DNA from: Tubulanus polymorphus
Taxonomy: Eukaryota > Nemertea > Palaeonemertea > Tubulaniformes > Tubulanidae
Assembly (NCBI RefSeq): GCF_964204645.1
Contig: NC_134025.1
Location: forward strand, 31,836,001-31,900,000
DNA length: 64,000 bases
Direction: 5' to 3'
The notes under the pieces are model-generated. The model was not told the origin of the DNA, did no database searches, and saw only the letters and a program-made list of their open reading frames with translations. This document shows positions 20,440 to 31,351 of the stretch, piece by piece. The translations under genes were made by a program, and so were the position numbers. Numbering within the stretch: the stretch's first letter is position 1; every line of letters begins with the position of its first letter.

Positions 20440-20930
20440 ATTCTAATTTATATCTTGAGTGTAAAAAAAACGTGAAATTTATTTTAGATTAACACAATGT
20501 ATTTCTCAAGTTGAGTGTGAACTGTTGGTTTGATCTGAATGCTGTGGAACACAATATCTGAGTTACTGTTAAAACCCTTCCAGGATTGGCACTGTCCCCC
20601 AGAGATGATTTTGGTAAAACCAGTGTCTCTGGTAAACTTTGCATCATTCAGAATCTACTCAACCAAAATAAATAAAATTGAAACCAAATTTTAGAATCTA
20701 CAGGGCTTCATTTCTGAATGATTATTGTTTGTTTTGACTGGTGCGTTGTCATGGTGATGGCAAGGTGCTATTCTGGATCCGATGTCTGGAAAAATAGTAA
20801 TTCCTCAAAACCGAGCCAAATTTCATACTGAAATGAATAACTACACTTATTTTCATCGATATGATAATGAAATGAGTTTATTTGAGCAAAATACGTTATA
20901 GAAATTTATCACAGAAATATAGAACTTGTA
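20440..20930 (+). repeat. Left direct repeat of block Z, segment 2
   Basis: Shares long similarity with 23150-23560 and 40345-40830, for example GTTGTCATGGTGATGGCAAG and CCTCAAAACCGAGCCAAATT. The copies bracket block Z in the same orientation. They are too different from each other to look like young LTRs, and no polymerase is present between them. Confidence 0.75.
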
Positions 20931-21119
20931 GATGTCGGCCGCGCCCCGCTGATAAACTAGGTGAAATACCTTTTGTGAGTCACCGATTTAAGTTTTTAAG
21001 TTTCTTTGTTTGAAATACCGGTATTTTATTGGGAATATTTTTCACATAATTTTTCTGTGAACTATTGCACGGAAATCGCTACAAATTCCTAATTTCGTGG
21101 TTTTATTTCCTGCAACTAT

Positions 21120-21290
21120 CAATTCGGAGCGGCATTTAAAGTCTACCGCGGGCACTATCGTGAGCTCTTTACTTGGTGCCCGGAGCGCTAATGCCCCTGA
21201 GTCCTGGTCTCCTCGATCTGCGCGGACTACAGAACTAGCCCTCCCAAGTGGAGTATGTCCCATTTAAGAATGATGGCGGACGAATCAATC
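21120..21290. promoter_or_regulatory. Possible CpG-richer promoter of the block Z gene
   Basis: This stretch has more CpG than its surroundings (CTACCGCGG, CTGCGCGGAC, GGCGGACG) and lies just before a candidate first exon at 21345. It is almost identical at 38110-38275. The minus frame through it (21042-21263) has an unremarkable peptide. Confidence 0.25.
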
Positions 21291-21344
21291 GAAATTTACA
21301 CTTGAAATATTTAGAAGCTTCTCTTTCAACGAAGAAGCGACAGA

Positions 21345-22822
21345 ATGTCTTCAAACCATTTCAACATTGAAATACAGTAAGTAACTTTACTTATGAATCG
21401 AATACTTTTTTTGTACGGTTGAAGGTGATTCGAGATGGAAGGTGTCGGAACACAGGGGCTTGTCGTCACAATGAATTCCGTCACAATTTGATGGACGGAT
21501 GGATGACACCAGTTGCCAGTATCCCTATCTAGGTATGACTGCAGTTTAGGTGTCCCTAATGGTATGTACCTAACCTTACCATAACACTATTCTTTAATAA
21601 CACTAGCGCCACCCAGTGGATAGGTGACCCAAACTGCAGTTAGCCCCCTATCTATATAAGGATACTGGTGTGGTCCATCCTCAATCAAATTGTGATAAGC
21701 TCCTGTGTGTTGGACATAAAACACTCGGGTTTAACCGCCATGTCGAGCTGATGCGTGTAAAACTGTCGGCCGACATTCAAGATACAATTAGTAAAATGTA
21801 TGATTAATATCAAGTGTGGATCGAGGCCTAATATAAACTATTATTATCAATGCAGATGGAGCATTTGAGCAGGGACTTGACACAAAAGGATTTTGACCCC
21901 AGTATCCTCAGTCTTTTTATATATAGTACCTAGGATACTGGGGTTGAAATCGTTTTGTGTCAAGTCCCTGTAATTGCTATCAACACAGATGGAGAATTTG
22001 ACCCCGCGGATACCCTTGATTTTAAAGTGCTTTCTCTGACAGGTTTCTATGTTTATTTCAGGGTGATGCTCTATTAATTAACTGCAGTCATGCAGGAAGT
22101 TCAAGAAATAACTGTTTGCAATGAAGTGAACAAGTGGTCCCTCGATTCAGGTAGATATATCTTAGGCCCTAATCACAGACCTCTAGAAACTAAATAGTTT
22201 CAGTGGTGTTTTAAAACTGAGTTAACCAAAATCCAAGTAGGTTTTCAGCGCCGGTCTCAAATCATTGATGCCATCATGATTTGAAAGCTTGTCAAAGATT
22301 GCGGCTCAATTTACTGTGTTTGGGACTAAACAAAAATTTTGCTGCGATGAAATTTACTGTGGAAATATCAAACATGTTTGAATGGTGCGATTCACCTGCT
22401 GCTGAGCAACGAACACGCTGCAAATTTCATTGTGAAATCTGTAATTTCAGACGGTGTGGGAATAAATTCATATAGTGTTCCCTGCTCTAAGTCTGAACCA
22501 ATTTACCGTTAAGTCTTGTATGAAAAAAATTGTAACACTGAAAATTCTTGGCACTAAAAGCATTTTGAATCTAGTTGAATCTGTTTTCATTTTTTATCTG
22601 ATGAAGAAATAAAGATTTTCAGTGTTTTGTATTATTTCAGATGTAGGCGTAACGCTAGAGTTTTGTTTATTCTACTCAAAAGAAGGTGATGTTTAGATCA
22701 GGTTTGTTTAGTTACTCTTATTCATGTCGAATATTTGATATGATTTTTGTGAATTGCTCTAATGATGTTATAATGAATGTTGTTTGATTTATTTTCAGTC
22801 TAATGGAGGAGGATCTCAATAA
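21345..22822 (+). CDS. Candidate spliced gene in block Z, segment 2
   Basis: Plus-strand exon-like pieces: 21345-21376 (ATG, MSSNHFNIEI, donor ACA|GTAAGT), an open stretch to TAA at 21807 (HPQSNCDKLLCVGHK..., identical in segment 3), 22062-22150 (acceptor TTTATTTCAG, donor ATTCAG|GTAGAT, 89 bp) and 22799-22822 (acceptor TTATTTTCAG, SNGGGSQ then TAA). The same signals recur at 38334-40116. The phases do not give one obvious continuous protein, and the 89-bp exon is 93 bp in segment 3 and 82 bp in an inverted third copy, so lengths are not kept in frame. It may be a long non-coding or decayed spliced gene. No family is recognised. Confidence 0.28.
21524..21654. mobile_element. 115-bp MITE with 8-bp target duplication
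   Basis: CCTATCTA lies on both sides (21524-21531 and 21647-21654) of an inverted-repeat element. Its left end reads GGTATGACTGCAGTTTAGG; its right end, inverted, reads GGGGCTAACTGCAGTTTGGG. Segment 3 has the empty site near 38505-38516. Eight-base duplications fit the hAT group; the assignment is inference. Confidence 0.85.
21870..21970. mobile_element. 101-bp hairpin element, segment 2
   Basis: Arms of about 40 bases run from CAGGGACTTGACACAAAA to TTTTGTGTCAAGTCCCTG, with CCCCAGTATCCT/AGGATACTGGGG paired inside. The loop differs between this copy and 38729-38836. Confidence 0.85.
22162..22164. other. Empty target site (TTA) of the segment 3 Harbinger-like MITE
   Basis: GATATATCTTAGGCCC here corresponds to the sequence interrupted at 39032-39462 in segment 3. 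Confidence 0.85.
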
Positions 22823-23149
22823 CTGAAACCTGCGACACGTCTAAACCTGAAATTGACTGCACGTCAAATGAATGAATTATTGATTCTAAATGACTGTGAT
22901 GTTTCATGCTGATTGGAGGATTTGGAGGAATGTCTCAGGTTCGAACCCAATGACTGTGTTGCGATGTCCCAGGTTCAAACCCAGTGATTCTGATCAGATG
23001 ATGAACCAAGGTGTCTTATAACTTCACATACATTAGTTACATGTTCGCCACCTCTTGGAATTTTGCTGAACCACTAAATTACTGGAAAAGCTAATTGCGA
23101 CGATTGGCAAAATGAGTTACATATCGCAGGCGCCATCTATCGGAAATTT

Positions 23150-23560
23150 GAGTTGTGAACTTTTGATCTGAACACATTTTATCACAAAATCTGAGTGACT
23201 AAAAGCCCTCCAGGGATGGGGCAGTGAAGTTTACCATCAGTACTGAAACTCAAACTTTGCATCATTCAAAATCTACTCAACCAATATAAACAAACTTTTA
23301 ACCAAATATAAGAATCTACAGGGCTTCATTTCTGAATGATTGTTGTTTGTTTTGACTGCTGCGTTGTCATGGTGATGGCAAGGTGAATTTCTGGATCCGA
23401 TTTCTGGAAAATTAGTAATTCCTCAAAACCGAGCCAAATTTCAAACTGAAATGAATTACTACACTAATTTTCATTGATATGATAACAAAATGAATTTATT
23501 TGAGCAAAATATTTCATAGAAATATAAAATTAACCTCGAATGATGATACTGGAGGCTGTA
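23150..23560 (+). repeat. Right direct repeat of block Z, segment 2
   Basis: Counterpart of 20440-20930 in the same orientation, with substitutions and small gaps. Confidence 0.75.
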
Positions 23561-24608
23561 ATGTTGAGTCCGGCTGACCCCAAATACTTCAGACCGCACA
23601 GATGATGATGATGAAAACTGTCATGAAAACTGTGTTCTCCCCTTCTTCAGAATCAAGCTTTAAATTAAGAAAAGATATTTGCATTATTTACTTAAAAGTG
23701 TCATTATTGCTTAGGCTACATTCTGCTTTCATCAATATCAATATCTATAAGCCTATGTGCCCCTAGAGGAACCTTATCTATTTTCTGAATTGATAATCAA
23801 TGGAGTTTCAATGCACCTTATTTCTTATGCATCATCTATGGGAAATATAGAATGAAATGTATTCAATGAATTAAACTCTGTGTCCGTGATTCGAACCCTG
23901 TAACTTGCCATTGGCTGTTGAAGGAGAGAATTTTTCCCGGGTTCCAGCGTCCGCATATTTGACACCAAATTTCACAAAATTTTCTTTCCAAACAAAAACT
24001 AACTCATTTTTACTATAGAATCAATCTTATATAGGTCTATGTAGTGTTAATGGAAATAAATAGAAATATATTTATAAATAGACGATTATTTCTTTATATT
24101 ATGGTCTGATGGTGCATGGTCTTTTGGTCTCTTCTTTTCCCTGCTTAGGATAGCGGACACACAGCAGGAAAACTGGAATAATCATTTGTCACATCCCAAA
24201 CACCCCCGTCCCCAGACGCGCGTCTGCATGTGGTATAAGTCAAACCTCGGACTACATAAATCGCTACTGTAAATTGACTGTAAATATTATCCGGATTAGA
24301 CCAAAATTCGGATTAAGCCGATGCGGATTAAACGATTTAGTTTGACTGTATTAGCCAATAGAATCAGTCTTGGAATACAGAAAGACGTTCACGATTGAGT
24401 TATGTACAAATACCGATATGAGAAAAGCTTAGATTCACCTCCTAAGCCATCACCCATGGAAATGGCCCCAGGGCACTAAAAAGGCAATTACCAAGAAACA
24501 AACACTGACGCGAGTGTTGGCCTGTTTGATAAACGCAGAAACCCAAGTGTTGGCCTTGTACCACACTGACCACACGCATTCACAAACTAAGTCAGCCACC
24601 AGAACTCA
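23561..24608. other. Spacer to the resumption of segment order
   Basis: No gene seen. The join to sequence matching base 6309 of segment 1 lies near 24266. Confidence 0.5.
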
Positions 24609-24708
24609 GCGGTCTAGTGGTTGGCGTGCTCGGCTGGCATGCTGGAGTTCGCAGGTTCGAGTCCTGCTAGGGTTAGGGTTACGGTCGATCTAGGGTTAGG
24701 GTTAGTGC
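24609..24708 (+). mobile_element. tRNA-derived SINE head with telomere-like tail, copy 2
   Basis: Nearly identical to 6718-6822, including the two TAGGGTTAGGGTTA blocks separated by ACGGTCGATC. Confidence 0.65.
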
Positions 24709-25013
24709 CTCAGGTTGGGGCTAATTTTTGGCCCAGCGAGGTATTTGTAGTACGATGATCATCTGTTTGACTCGGGTTATTTTTTGGTCAATAGATTCTA
24801 TACTAACTTATATATTTTGAACACAAATATTCGCTTTATCCTTAGAAGCCACTTTATTTAAAAGATACTTCGCTCAATACAGTAGTTTATTTCTGAATGA
24901 ATGAAAGAGTTGGTGACATTATTCAATATATATATATAAACCACAATATCTACTTTACGGTTGGTATGCAACAATTTCCACTCTTTTCCATAGGTGTCGC
25001 TTTGGATAAATGT
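24709..25013. other. AT-rich spacer
   Basis: Sister of 6823-7129, with a longer TA run near 24930. Nothing recognised. Confidence 0.5.
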
Positions 25014-25354
25014 CTATATCTCTTGACCCAATGGACCGATTACGATTAAACTTGATACACAGGAACTTTTATCAAGTAGCACTCGGGGTGGGTGAAATCG
25101 CTCTAGGTTGAAGTTACACTGTCCTAAAATGGCTCCAAACAACGTGAAATTGGTAGTTAGGCCTACTTCGAGTACGGGTAGAACACATTTTGAAATCGTA
25201 TCGTTGTAGGTTATCGTAAAGAAGATGAATCCGTAGGCACCTAATACGACGGTTAACAGTACAAATATCGATATAGACACGCGGTTTTAGTCGAGACATT
25301 GATCGCCGGGTTTAAACATTCCTGGATATGACCATGTTTCACAATTAAATTCAT
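25014..25354 (-). pseudogene. Two-membrane-segment frame with a 2-bp insertion
   Basis: Relative to 7130-7468, two extra bases lie near 25280 (CACGCGGTTTT against CACGGTTTT), shifting the frame just before the first hydrophobic segment. The rest is conserved. Confidence 0.75.
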
Positions 25355-25419
25355 CTTCTAAATGAGGACGACCATCGATCACGTGTCTAATCGCATCATA
25401 ATGGGTACGGGGTGTCCCG

Positions 25420-26130
25420 CGTTCGAACCAAGTAATTACTGATACTGGTTCAGAGTGGTCTTGATACTGAATAGAGGATGTACAGGGGTATCCCGAGTTC
25501 GAACCCAGTAATTACTGATACTGATTCAGAGAGGTCCTGATGCTGATTTGATGATGTACAGGGTGTCCCGGGTTCAAACTCAGTAGTGGTCCAAGTTGTC
25601 CTGATGCTGAATGGAGGATGTACAGGGTTGTCCCGGGTTCGAGAATCAGTAATTACTGATACTGATTCACAGTGGTCCTGATGCTGATTTGATGATGTAC
25701 AGGGGTGTCCCGGGTTCGAACTCAGTAGTGGTCCAAGTTGTCCTGATGCTGAATGGAGGATGTACAGGGGTGTCCCGACCGTACGGTGCTGCCGCTATGC
25801 TCATCGTTAGCGGGATTTCCATACACTAACTGAAGTCAACTCTGGCAATCGACGTGCTGTCCAGTTACACTCCGTAACCCTTGCTTGCCAGAGTTGACTA
25901 ACGTTAGTGTATGAAAATCCCGCTACCGATGAGCATAGAGGCAGCACCGTACGGTAAAATGTTGATATCTTAACAAAAGTAATTACTGATAACTGATTCT
26001 GATTGGTCCTGATGCTGAATGGAGGAAGTACAGGGGTATCCCGGGTTCGAACCCAGTAATTACTGATACTGGTTCAGAGTGGTCTTGATACTGAATAGAG
26101 GATGTACAGGGGTGTCCTGGGTTCGACCCC
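25420..26130 (+). repeat. Degenerate tandem repeats with T-arm-like boxes, copy 2
   Basis: Longer version of 7500-8080, with more units containing GGGTTCGAACCCAGTAATTA on either side of the 178-bp hairpin. Confidence 0.75.
25778..25955. mobile_element. 178-bp hairpin MITE, copy 2
   Basis: Same ends (ACCGTACGGT) and same length as 7674-7851, with few differences. Confidence 0.8.
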
Positions 26131-26212
26131 GCCACGAAAAATGATTAAATAACGCACACACGACTTACAGCAACAATTATCTATATGTATTCCTCATTGA
26201 CATGTAACACAC

Positions 26213-26308
26213 CAGGACCCAGTTCCACAGTTGTGAGTTTGGGGTAACCCATTGAAAATGAAATAACTCAGAGTTAACTCTAACTCACAACTGTGGAACT
26301 GGGTCCTG
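26213..26308. mobile_element. 96-bp hairpin MITE private to segment 2
   Basis: CAGGACCCAGTTCCACAGTT at the left is inverted as AACTGTGGAACTGGGTCCTG at the right, with the arms continuing through GTGAGTT. In segment 1 the flanks are directly joined at 8168-8175 (GCACCTGCC), the empty site. Confidence 0.85.
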
Positions 26309-26338
26309 CCCTTTTAAGAATAGTAGTTGGACCATCGA

Positions 26339-26584
26339 ATTGAAACCCTCGCATACTATGGTAAGAAAGAATAAATGAATCCCTTAAATGGACACCAGGG
26401 GTCGCAGTTTCACAAAAAACGATGCATTTTTTAAATGAATTTGTGAAGAAATTTAATCTGGATCAAATCTAACAAAAACAGATGAACTTCCTGAACTCAG
26501 TTTTTCTTTTTTGTTGATCTTTGATAATTAATCCGGTGAACTGTACCCGCGGTAGGATTTGGTTTATGATGCGAGGGTTTCAAT
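26339..26584. mobile_element. 246-bp element with 15-bp inverted ends, copy 2
   Basis: ATTGAAACCCTCGCA is exactly inverted at 26570-26584. It is longer than the sister at 8205-8426 by several small indels. Confidence 0.55.
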
Positions 26585-27539
26585 CAGATTTAGATGCCGC
26601 AGTTTCGCACACTGAATAGCGAGTATTTAATCCCATCGAGTCCAGTTTCACAGAGAAAGTATGAATCAATTTCAACTTGGGATTTAATTTTTTCTTCAAA
26701 ATAAAATGTTTGAACGCAATTGGTTTGTGAAACTCTACCCCAGGCCCAGTTTCTTCAAAAATATTCATTCATTGAGGCGGTAAAGTCGAATTGAGTAAAG
26801 TTTTTTGAATAAATTATTTCTATGAAACTGAACCCGTGGGATTTACGTGTGAAACACTGAGTGTGTGTGAAACTGCTGGCGTCTGTAATCACAACTAAAA
26901 CAACACAGAAAATTCATCTTTATTTCAAATAAAACAGAACAACAGTTCACACGAAATATTATAGTGCCATAATAAAGAAAACCTCGATATTTCAACTTTA
27001 TGGTTTCATTGATTGAGTGACTTGTCAAAACATGTCCATATTACATCATTATACAATATGTGTATCATACAATTTTTCTACAAAACCAGACCAATAAAAC
27101 TGGTCGTTGGGTACAAACAATTACAAACTAATGCAACCAGTTATCGCTGCTTTACAGCTACATTTAATCTTCAATTTCAATTTTCACTAAAACTTTAAAA
27201 CCCACTATATAGAAACTTAATAGAAGTAAAAGAGACAACATTTTGGAGTCTCTGTAGAGACCATCATCAAGTCTGAAGAATAACTAAAACAGGGAAAAAC
27301 AAGTTAATTAGGAAAGTAAAGCGAGTGTTCAGTGCTAAGGTTGAGAGGTTTTGTTATTTTGTTCGTATAGGTTGTTCTAGTTATTTCTTCATTATACTTT
27401 GATTATTTTGATTCTGATTCTTGATAAATGAATTTTGCCTTTTAAATTTGCATATAACAGGGTTTAAATCATATATTCTATGCCCGAGTCAGGCTATTAT
27501 TCTATTAGCAAAAATGACACCACAGCTTTGAGAGACGAA
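26585..27539. other. Spacer, nothing firmly recognised
   Basis: Sister of 8427-9442, with the same motif near 27237-27272. A 60-base stretch near 27090-27160 is absent from segment 1. Confidence 0.45.
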
Positions 27540-28936
27540 TCAGGGGATGACTTGATTGTTTTTATGGATATGTGATACACAGTCCATCAAACCATCATAA
27601 ACAGAACAACAGTAGGCTGCCCGTGCCGGTCGGCACAGATAAACAATATTCATTTGGCGCCAGGTAGATGGCTGGTCCCTGTCCCTGTCAAATGGCAAAT
27701 TGGTCCCGATCCCAACTTCGTCCTAGAATAGAGAAAACTTGCGTCAGCAATTATTACATAGAAAATGTTCAATTGAATTAACAGTTAAGTGGGAATTGTT
27801 TTCATGACATAATTCGGTAACTAGAATTTATAATTACCTTATAATTCAAGATAATTCAACACCATTATTCAATCTTTGGTCAATTTTCAAACTGTTCTAT
27901 TGGACAAATTTCATGCTGCAAAAAATCATCATACTATGAAAAAGTAACGTATTTATAGCAGTCTGAAATTGGGGCTAAATTCTATTAGAAAATCAATCAT
28001 TTTCAAACTTGTGTTTAGCAGAATCAAGAATCACACATAAAAATTTTGTACAGAATAATTAAATGTTAGAATATTATGAAATTAGAGCACAGTGGAGTGA
28101 TGAAAGACTCACCATTTCTAAACTCATATCAGATAAGTTCAGTGCCATCTAGCAGGATTTCACTTCCAACAGTCATAATGTCATGAAGTTAAGAGAACTG
28201 ATGATTTTCTGAGAAAATAAATTCTTAAAACGATAGCAGCAGCTTCAGCAACTAGAGCTTCTTTACTCTTTGAAGGTGAATATTTTTAATTTCTCCAGTT
28301 CCAAAAAGTGTTGGGCGTATTGCATTCTGGAAAGAGAAAATTATGCCAGAAAATGGTTAATGAAATAGATAGAAACTGCAACTTGTTTGTGTTCGATTGA
28401 CAGAAAACCTACCGGGTTAATGAGTAGTTTATCACAATGTGTCGAGTATATGCAGATTTCTGAGAGGTTTGATGGTAGCTTTAGACTGCATCCTCTAGTA
28501 AAACGTTGATACCTGCCAACATTGACCGATCAAAACATCATTTTCTGGACTTGATTTGAAGATCACCACAAATTACTGCAATAAATCGATATAAAACTCA
28601 CCGCTTCTGACTTGATTGATTTGTGGAGCGCAATGTTAACTGCAAGTTCAGCTTTATTTTGGACCCTAGAATACAAAAGTTGTATAATTTTGATGATTCG
28701 AACTTTGACCAGAATAGAAGTGATTGAAATTTCGCCTTCACTGATTAATGTAGCTTCTAATCAGGAAATGAGTTTATAAATGTACAGTCAAACAGAGACT
28801 AGAATCTGTAGAGATATTTACCGGTACTGTATTTGTTTTGAGGACTTAAAGCGATGTCCATCTTAAACAAATGTGAAGTGAATTCCCAATGTTTACTGTT
28901 CACAGATTCTATCAAGGGTTCCAGTTATTTCAGCTC
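27540..28936 (-). CDS. Candidate downstream exons of the Q-rich gene, segment 2
   Basis: Minus-strand blocks with splice signals at 28936-28822 (115 bp), 28665-28602 (64 bp, reads QNKAELAVNIALHKSIKSEA in one frame, donor GCG|GTGAGT), 28326-28267 (60 bp, same peptide as its sister), 28208-28113 (96 bp) and 27722-27540, where acceptor TATTCTAG opens a 60-codon frame (DEVGIGTNLPFDRDRDQPST...HIHKNNQVIP) closed by TGA. Block lengths equal those of segment 1 except the 64-bp block. Relative to segment 1, the stretch equivalent to about 9845-9890 is deleted, and a shorter last block gives a longer frame. Some differences are at third positions, others replace residues. Continuity from the Q-rich exon is not shown, since the first block has an early stop in that frame. 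Confidence 0.3.
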
Positions 28937-29109
28937 CTAAATACGAATTTTAGAAATTTTCAGTGAAGCTGTTATGAAATAAGAGCAGTTTCACACCAAA
29001 TCAAACTAAGCCGTGATCTTTGAGCGGTTGAATGCTGGAAACATGAACAGATCGAATAATTTATATAGAACAGTTCTCTAAAAATAATGAATTTCCAAAC
29101 AGGTTTTAC

Positions 29110-29335
29110 CTGCTGCCGCTGCTGGTGGCGCTGTTGCTGCATGGTGCTGGTACTGCAGGTACTGCCAGTGCTGCTGTTGCAGCTGCTGGTGGCGCTGTTG
29201 CTGCATGGTGCTGGTACTGCAGGTACTGCCAGTGCTGCTGTTGCTGCTGCTGGTGGCGCTGTTGCTGCATGGTGCTGGCACTGCAGGTACTGCCAGTGCT
29301 GCTGTTGCTGCTGCTGCTGCGGTGTGTATCTCATC
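29110..29335 (-). CDS. Q-rich first coding exon, copy 3, intact
   Basis: Acceptor TTACAG ends at 29336 and donor GGCAGCAG|GTAAAA begins at 29109, bounding a 226-bp minus-strand exon. ATG at 29334-29332 gives exactly 75 open codons ending in phase 0. The peptide goes from MRYTPQQQQQQQHWQYLQ through an Ala/Pro/Thr stretch and a Ser/Cys/Asn/Thr stretch back to QQQRHQQRQQ. This is the only copy fully open across the exon within the window. The next block (28936) would add three codons and a stop, giving a 78-residue product unless another exon is used. The role is unknown; low-complexity Gln/Ala composition alone says little. Confidence 0.45.
29111..29320. repeat. 64-bp minisatellite, copy 3, about 3.3 units
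   Basis: Shortest of the three arrays and without CTAG variants. Confidence 0.95.
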
Positions 29336-29442
29336 CTGTAACTGAGAGTAAAACAGTAATTCTTAGTTCAAAAATAATTCAAAATATCAACAGAGACTGT
29401 GAAGAATTCTGTGGAGAAATTCATTACCAGTTTTGTATTTAC

Positions 29443-29491
29443 CTTTAAATGAGCCAGTTTAAATAGTAAATTCTATTGCATTCATTTCATT
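29443..29491 (-). other. Candidate 49-bp leader exon, copy 3
   Basis: Same length as copies 1 and 2. The acceptor is TTTTCTTTTCAG-like and the donor is AAAG|GTAAAT, slightly weaker than GTAAGT in the sisters. Confidence 0.42.
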
Positions 29492-29764
29492 CTGAAAAGA
29501 AAAAGAAGCAATAATCAGTGACAATAGAGCAGAATGTAACATCTCAAATTATCAATCAATCAGACAGAAACAGTACAGATTAAACTGCTGTACTTATTTC
29601 ATACTGATTGTACAGTTACAGATACATGTAACATTGTGTACAGATACAGAGTACAGATCACTGCATTACTTCATCCTGTGAATGAACAGTGATTTAATGT
29701 TCTCTCATCTTCATTAGATTCCCATCCGTCTAACTAAAACATCAGAACATTTCAACTCATCTAA

Positions 29765-30112
29765 CCTCCCGACCCAACCCTCCCAGACCCCATCCCTCCC
29801 GCCCTTCTTCTCTCCCATACCCCTTCAATCCCGCCTCCCGACCCCTTCCCTCCCACGCCCCTTCCCTCCCGCCTCCTTCCCTCCCTCATCCCTTCCCTCC
29901 CGCCCTACCCGACCCCTTCCCTCCCGCCCATACCCTAGCCTTCCCTCAATGCCCCCCCCCACCTGGCCCTCCCTCAATGCCCTCCCACCTAGCCCTACCT
30001 CAATGCCTCCTCAACTCTCTCAATGCCCTCCCACCTGGCCCTCCCTCAATGCCCTCCCACCTAGCCCTCCCTCAATGCCCTTCCATCATGCCTCCTCAAC
30101 TCTCTTGTCTCC
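29765..30112 (+). repeat. C-rich minisatellite, segment 3 left
   Basis: Sister of 680-1045 with its own unit order and a run of ten C residues near 29951. Confidence 0.88.
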
Positions 30113-31198
30113 TCTTCACACACCACTCATCTGTACAATAACTACAAAACGATTTGCCATTTTTCACGATCATATCAATTTCATTTATAGATCAAAATCC
30201 TTAATCAATTGCATCATTGATGGGACTCACAGATACTTTCTCTACACATTTTGGAGGCATTCAGATGACCTCAAATGATCATATGCCTGGGTTGGTCTTG
30301 AAAATCACATGGCTTCATTTTTACAGATGATTTCTTTATCAATTTCATCAAATTATTCCTATTATTTCTACTCCCTCTAATAAGTATTCACAATATATCT
30401 CAGTTTCACGACAAGTTGCAGCAGTCGTCTGTAAACAGATTTCATTTCATCAAATGATGCGAGTTTGAGTTGTAGAGGTTTCATCTACAAAACATCAAAC
30501 CAAACCCGAGGAACTTAATGTTGTAAGGGAGGGGGAGGTATACGGAGGGTTCACCCGAACAAAGGAAATAAGCCCGAACCAAACCTTCACACTCACAAAA
30601 TGTCGCGAGAAAGGCAAACACAAACCAAGGACAAGAATGATGGCTGAGATCAAAACAATTAATGCTATTTATGTTGCTTCACCAATTCAACATGACGTCA
30701 CTAAATGAAACCATTGTGGACTATTTCAATACTCTCTACTAGAGGTTTCATATAAGCAAGTAGTTTATGGAATCCTATTCATAAAAGTTATTAATCAATG
30801 TTTTTAAACTGTTGCAAAAAATATACGTCATAAATAATCTGTTTGATTGTCTTTTCAAGTTAACACTTAAACCCAGTGGAACAAATCAAACTCCAGCCAT
30901 TTTTCCTTCATTTGCCATTTTTCGTTTTTACTCTTTTCTCTGATTTTTAGCACTTGAGTCGAGGTAGGAATAGACCCCTGCCCGCTCGCTAAGCGTACAG
31001 GACACTAAACCTTCGAATTGCTCTCGGACCCCACTCTTTATATCAGCATTTCATGCTGTTTTATTTTATTCACGCATTCGCTTTACATTTTTTCATATGG
31101 CTTTTCCTTATTTTTCGTCTCACTAAAATTCTCATCAGTTCCGACTGGGATAAAGTTTAATCTTTTAGAGACAAACAGCAAAAGGTTGTGTTAGTTGC
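30113..31198. other. Conserved spacer, nothing recognised
   Basis: Sister of 1046-2118 and 12765-13860. Confidence 0.55.
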
Positions 31199-31243
31199 AC
31201 CAGCAGCAGCAGCAGCAGCTGCAGCAGCACCAGCAGCAACACT
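31199..31243 (+). repeat. CAG trinucleotide tract
   Basis: CAG run with CTG and CAC interruptions, intermediate between the other two copies. Confidence 0.88.
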
Positions 31244-31351
31244 GATACAGATGAATCTTTCATTAACTACGTCATTTGTTCCATTCCCAAATATTGAGTC
31301 ATGAAGGCAACAGAAATAACTTTAAAAAACGTTAAATCTTTCATTTATGGC

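Larger units (their letters stand above)
11853..29110. repeat. Tandem paralogous segment 2, rearranged
   Basis: The segment matches segment 1 from 11853 to 19027, then breaks inside the two-membrane-segment reading frame. Unique DNA (19027-20439) and block Z (20440 to about 23560) follow. From about 24266 the segment-1 order resumes at the equivalent of base 6309, so the stretch equivalent to 6309-7250 is partly present twice (18500-19027 and 24266-25140). It continues to the next 64-bp minisatellite. Confidence 0.9.

Noticed and set aside
20440-23560. Block Z as an LTR retrotransposon
   Set aside because: Direct repeats flank it, but they are diverged, lack clear TG...CA ends in the copies compared, and no gag or pol sequence lies between them.
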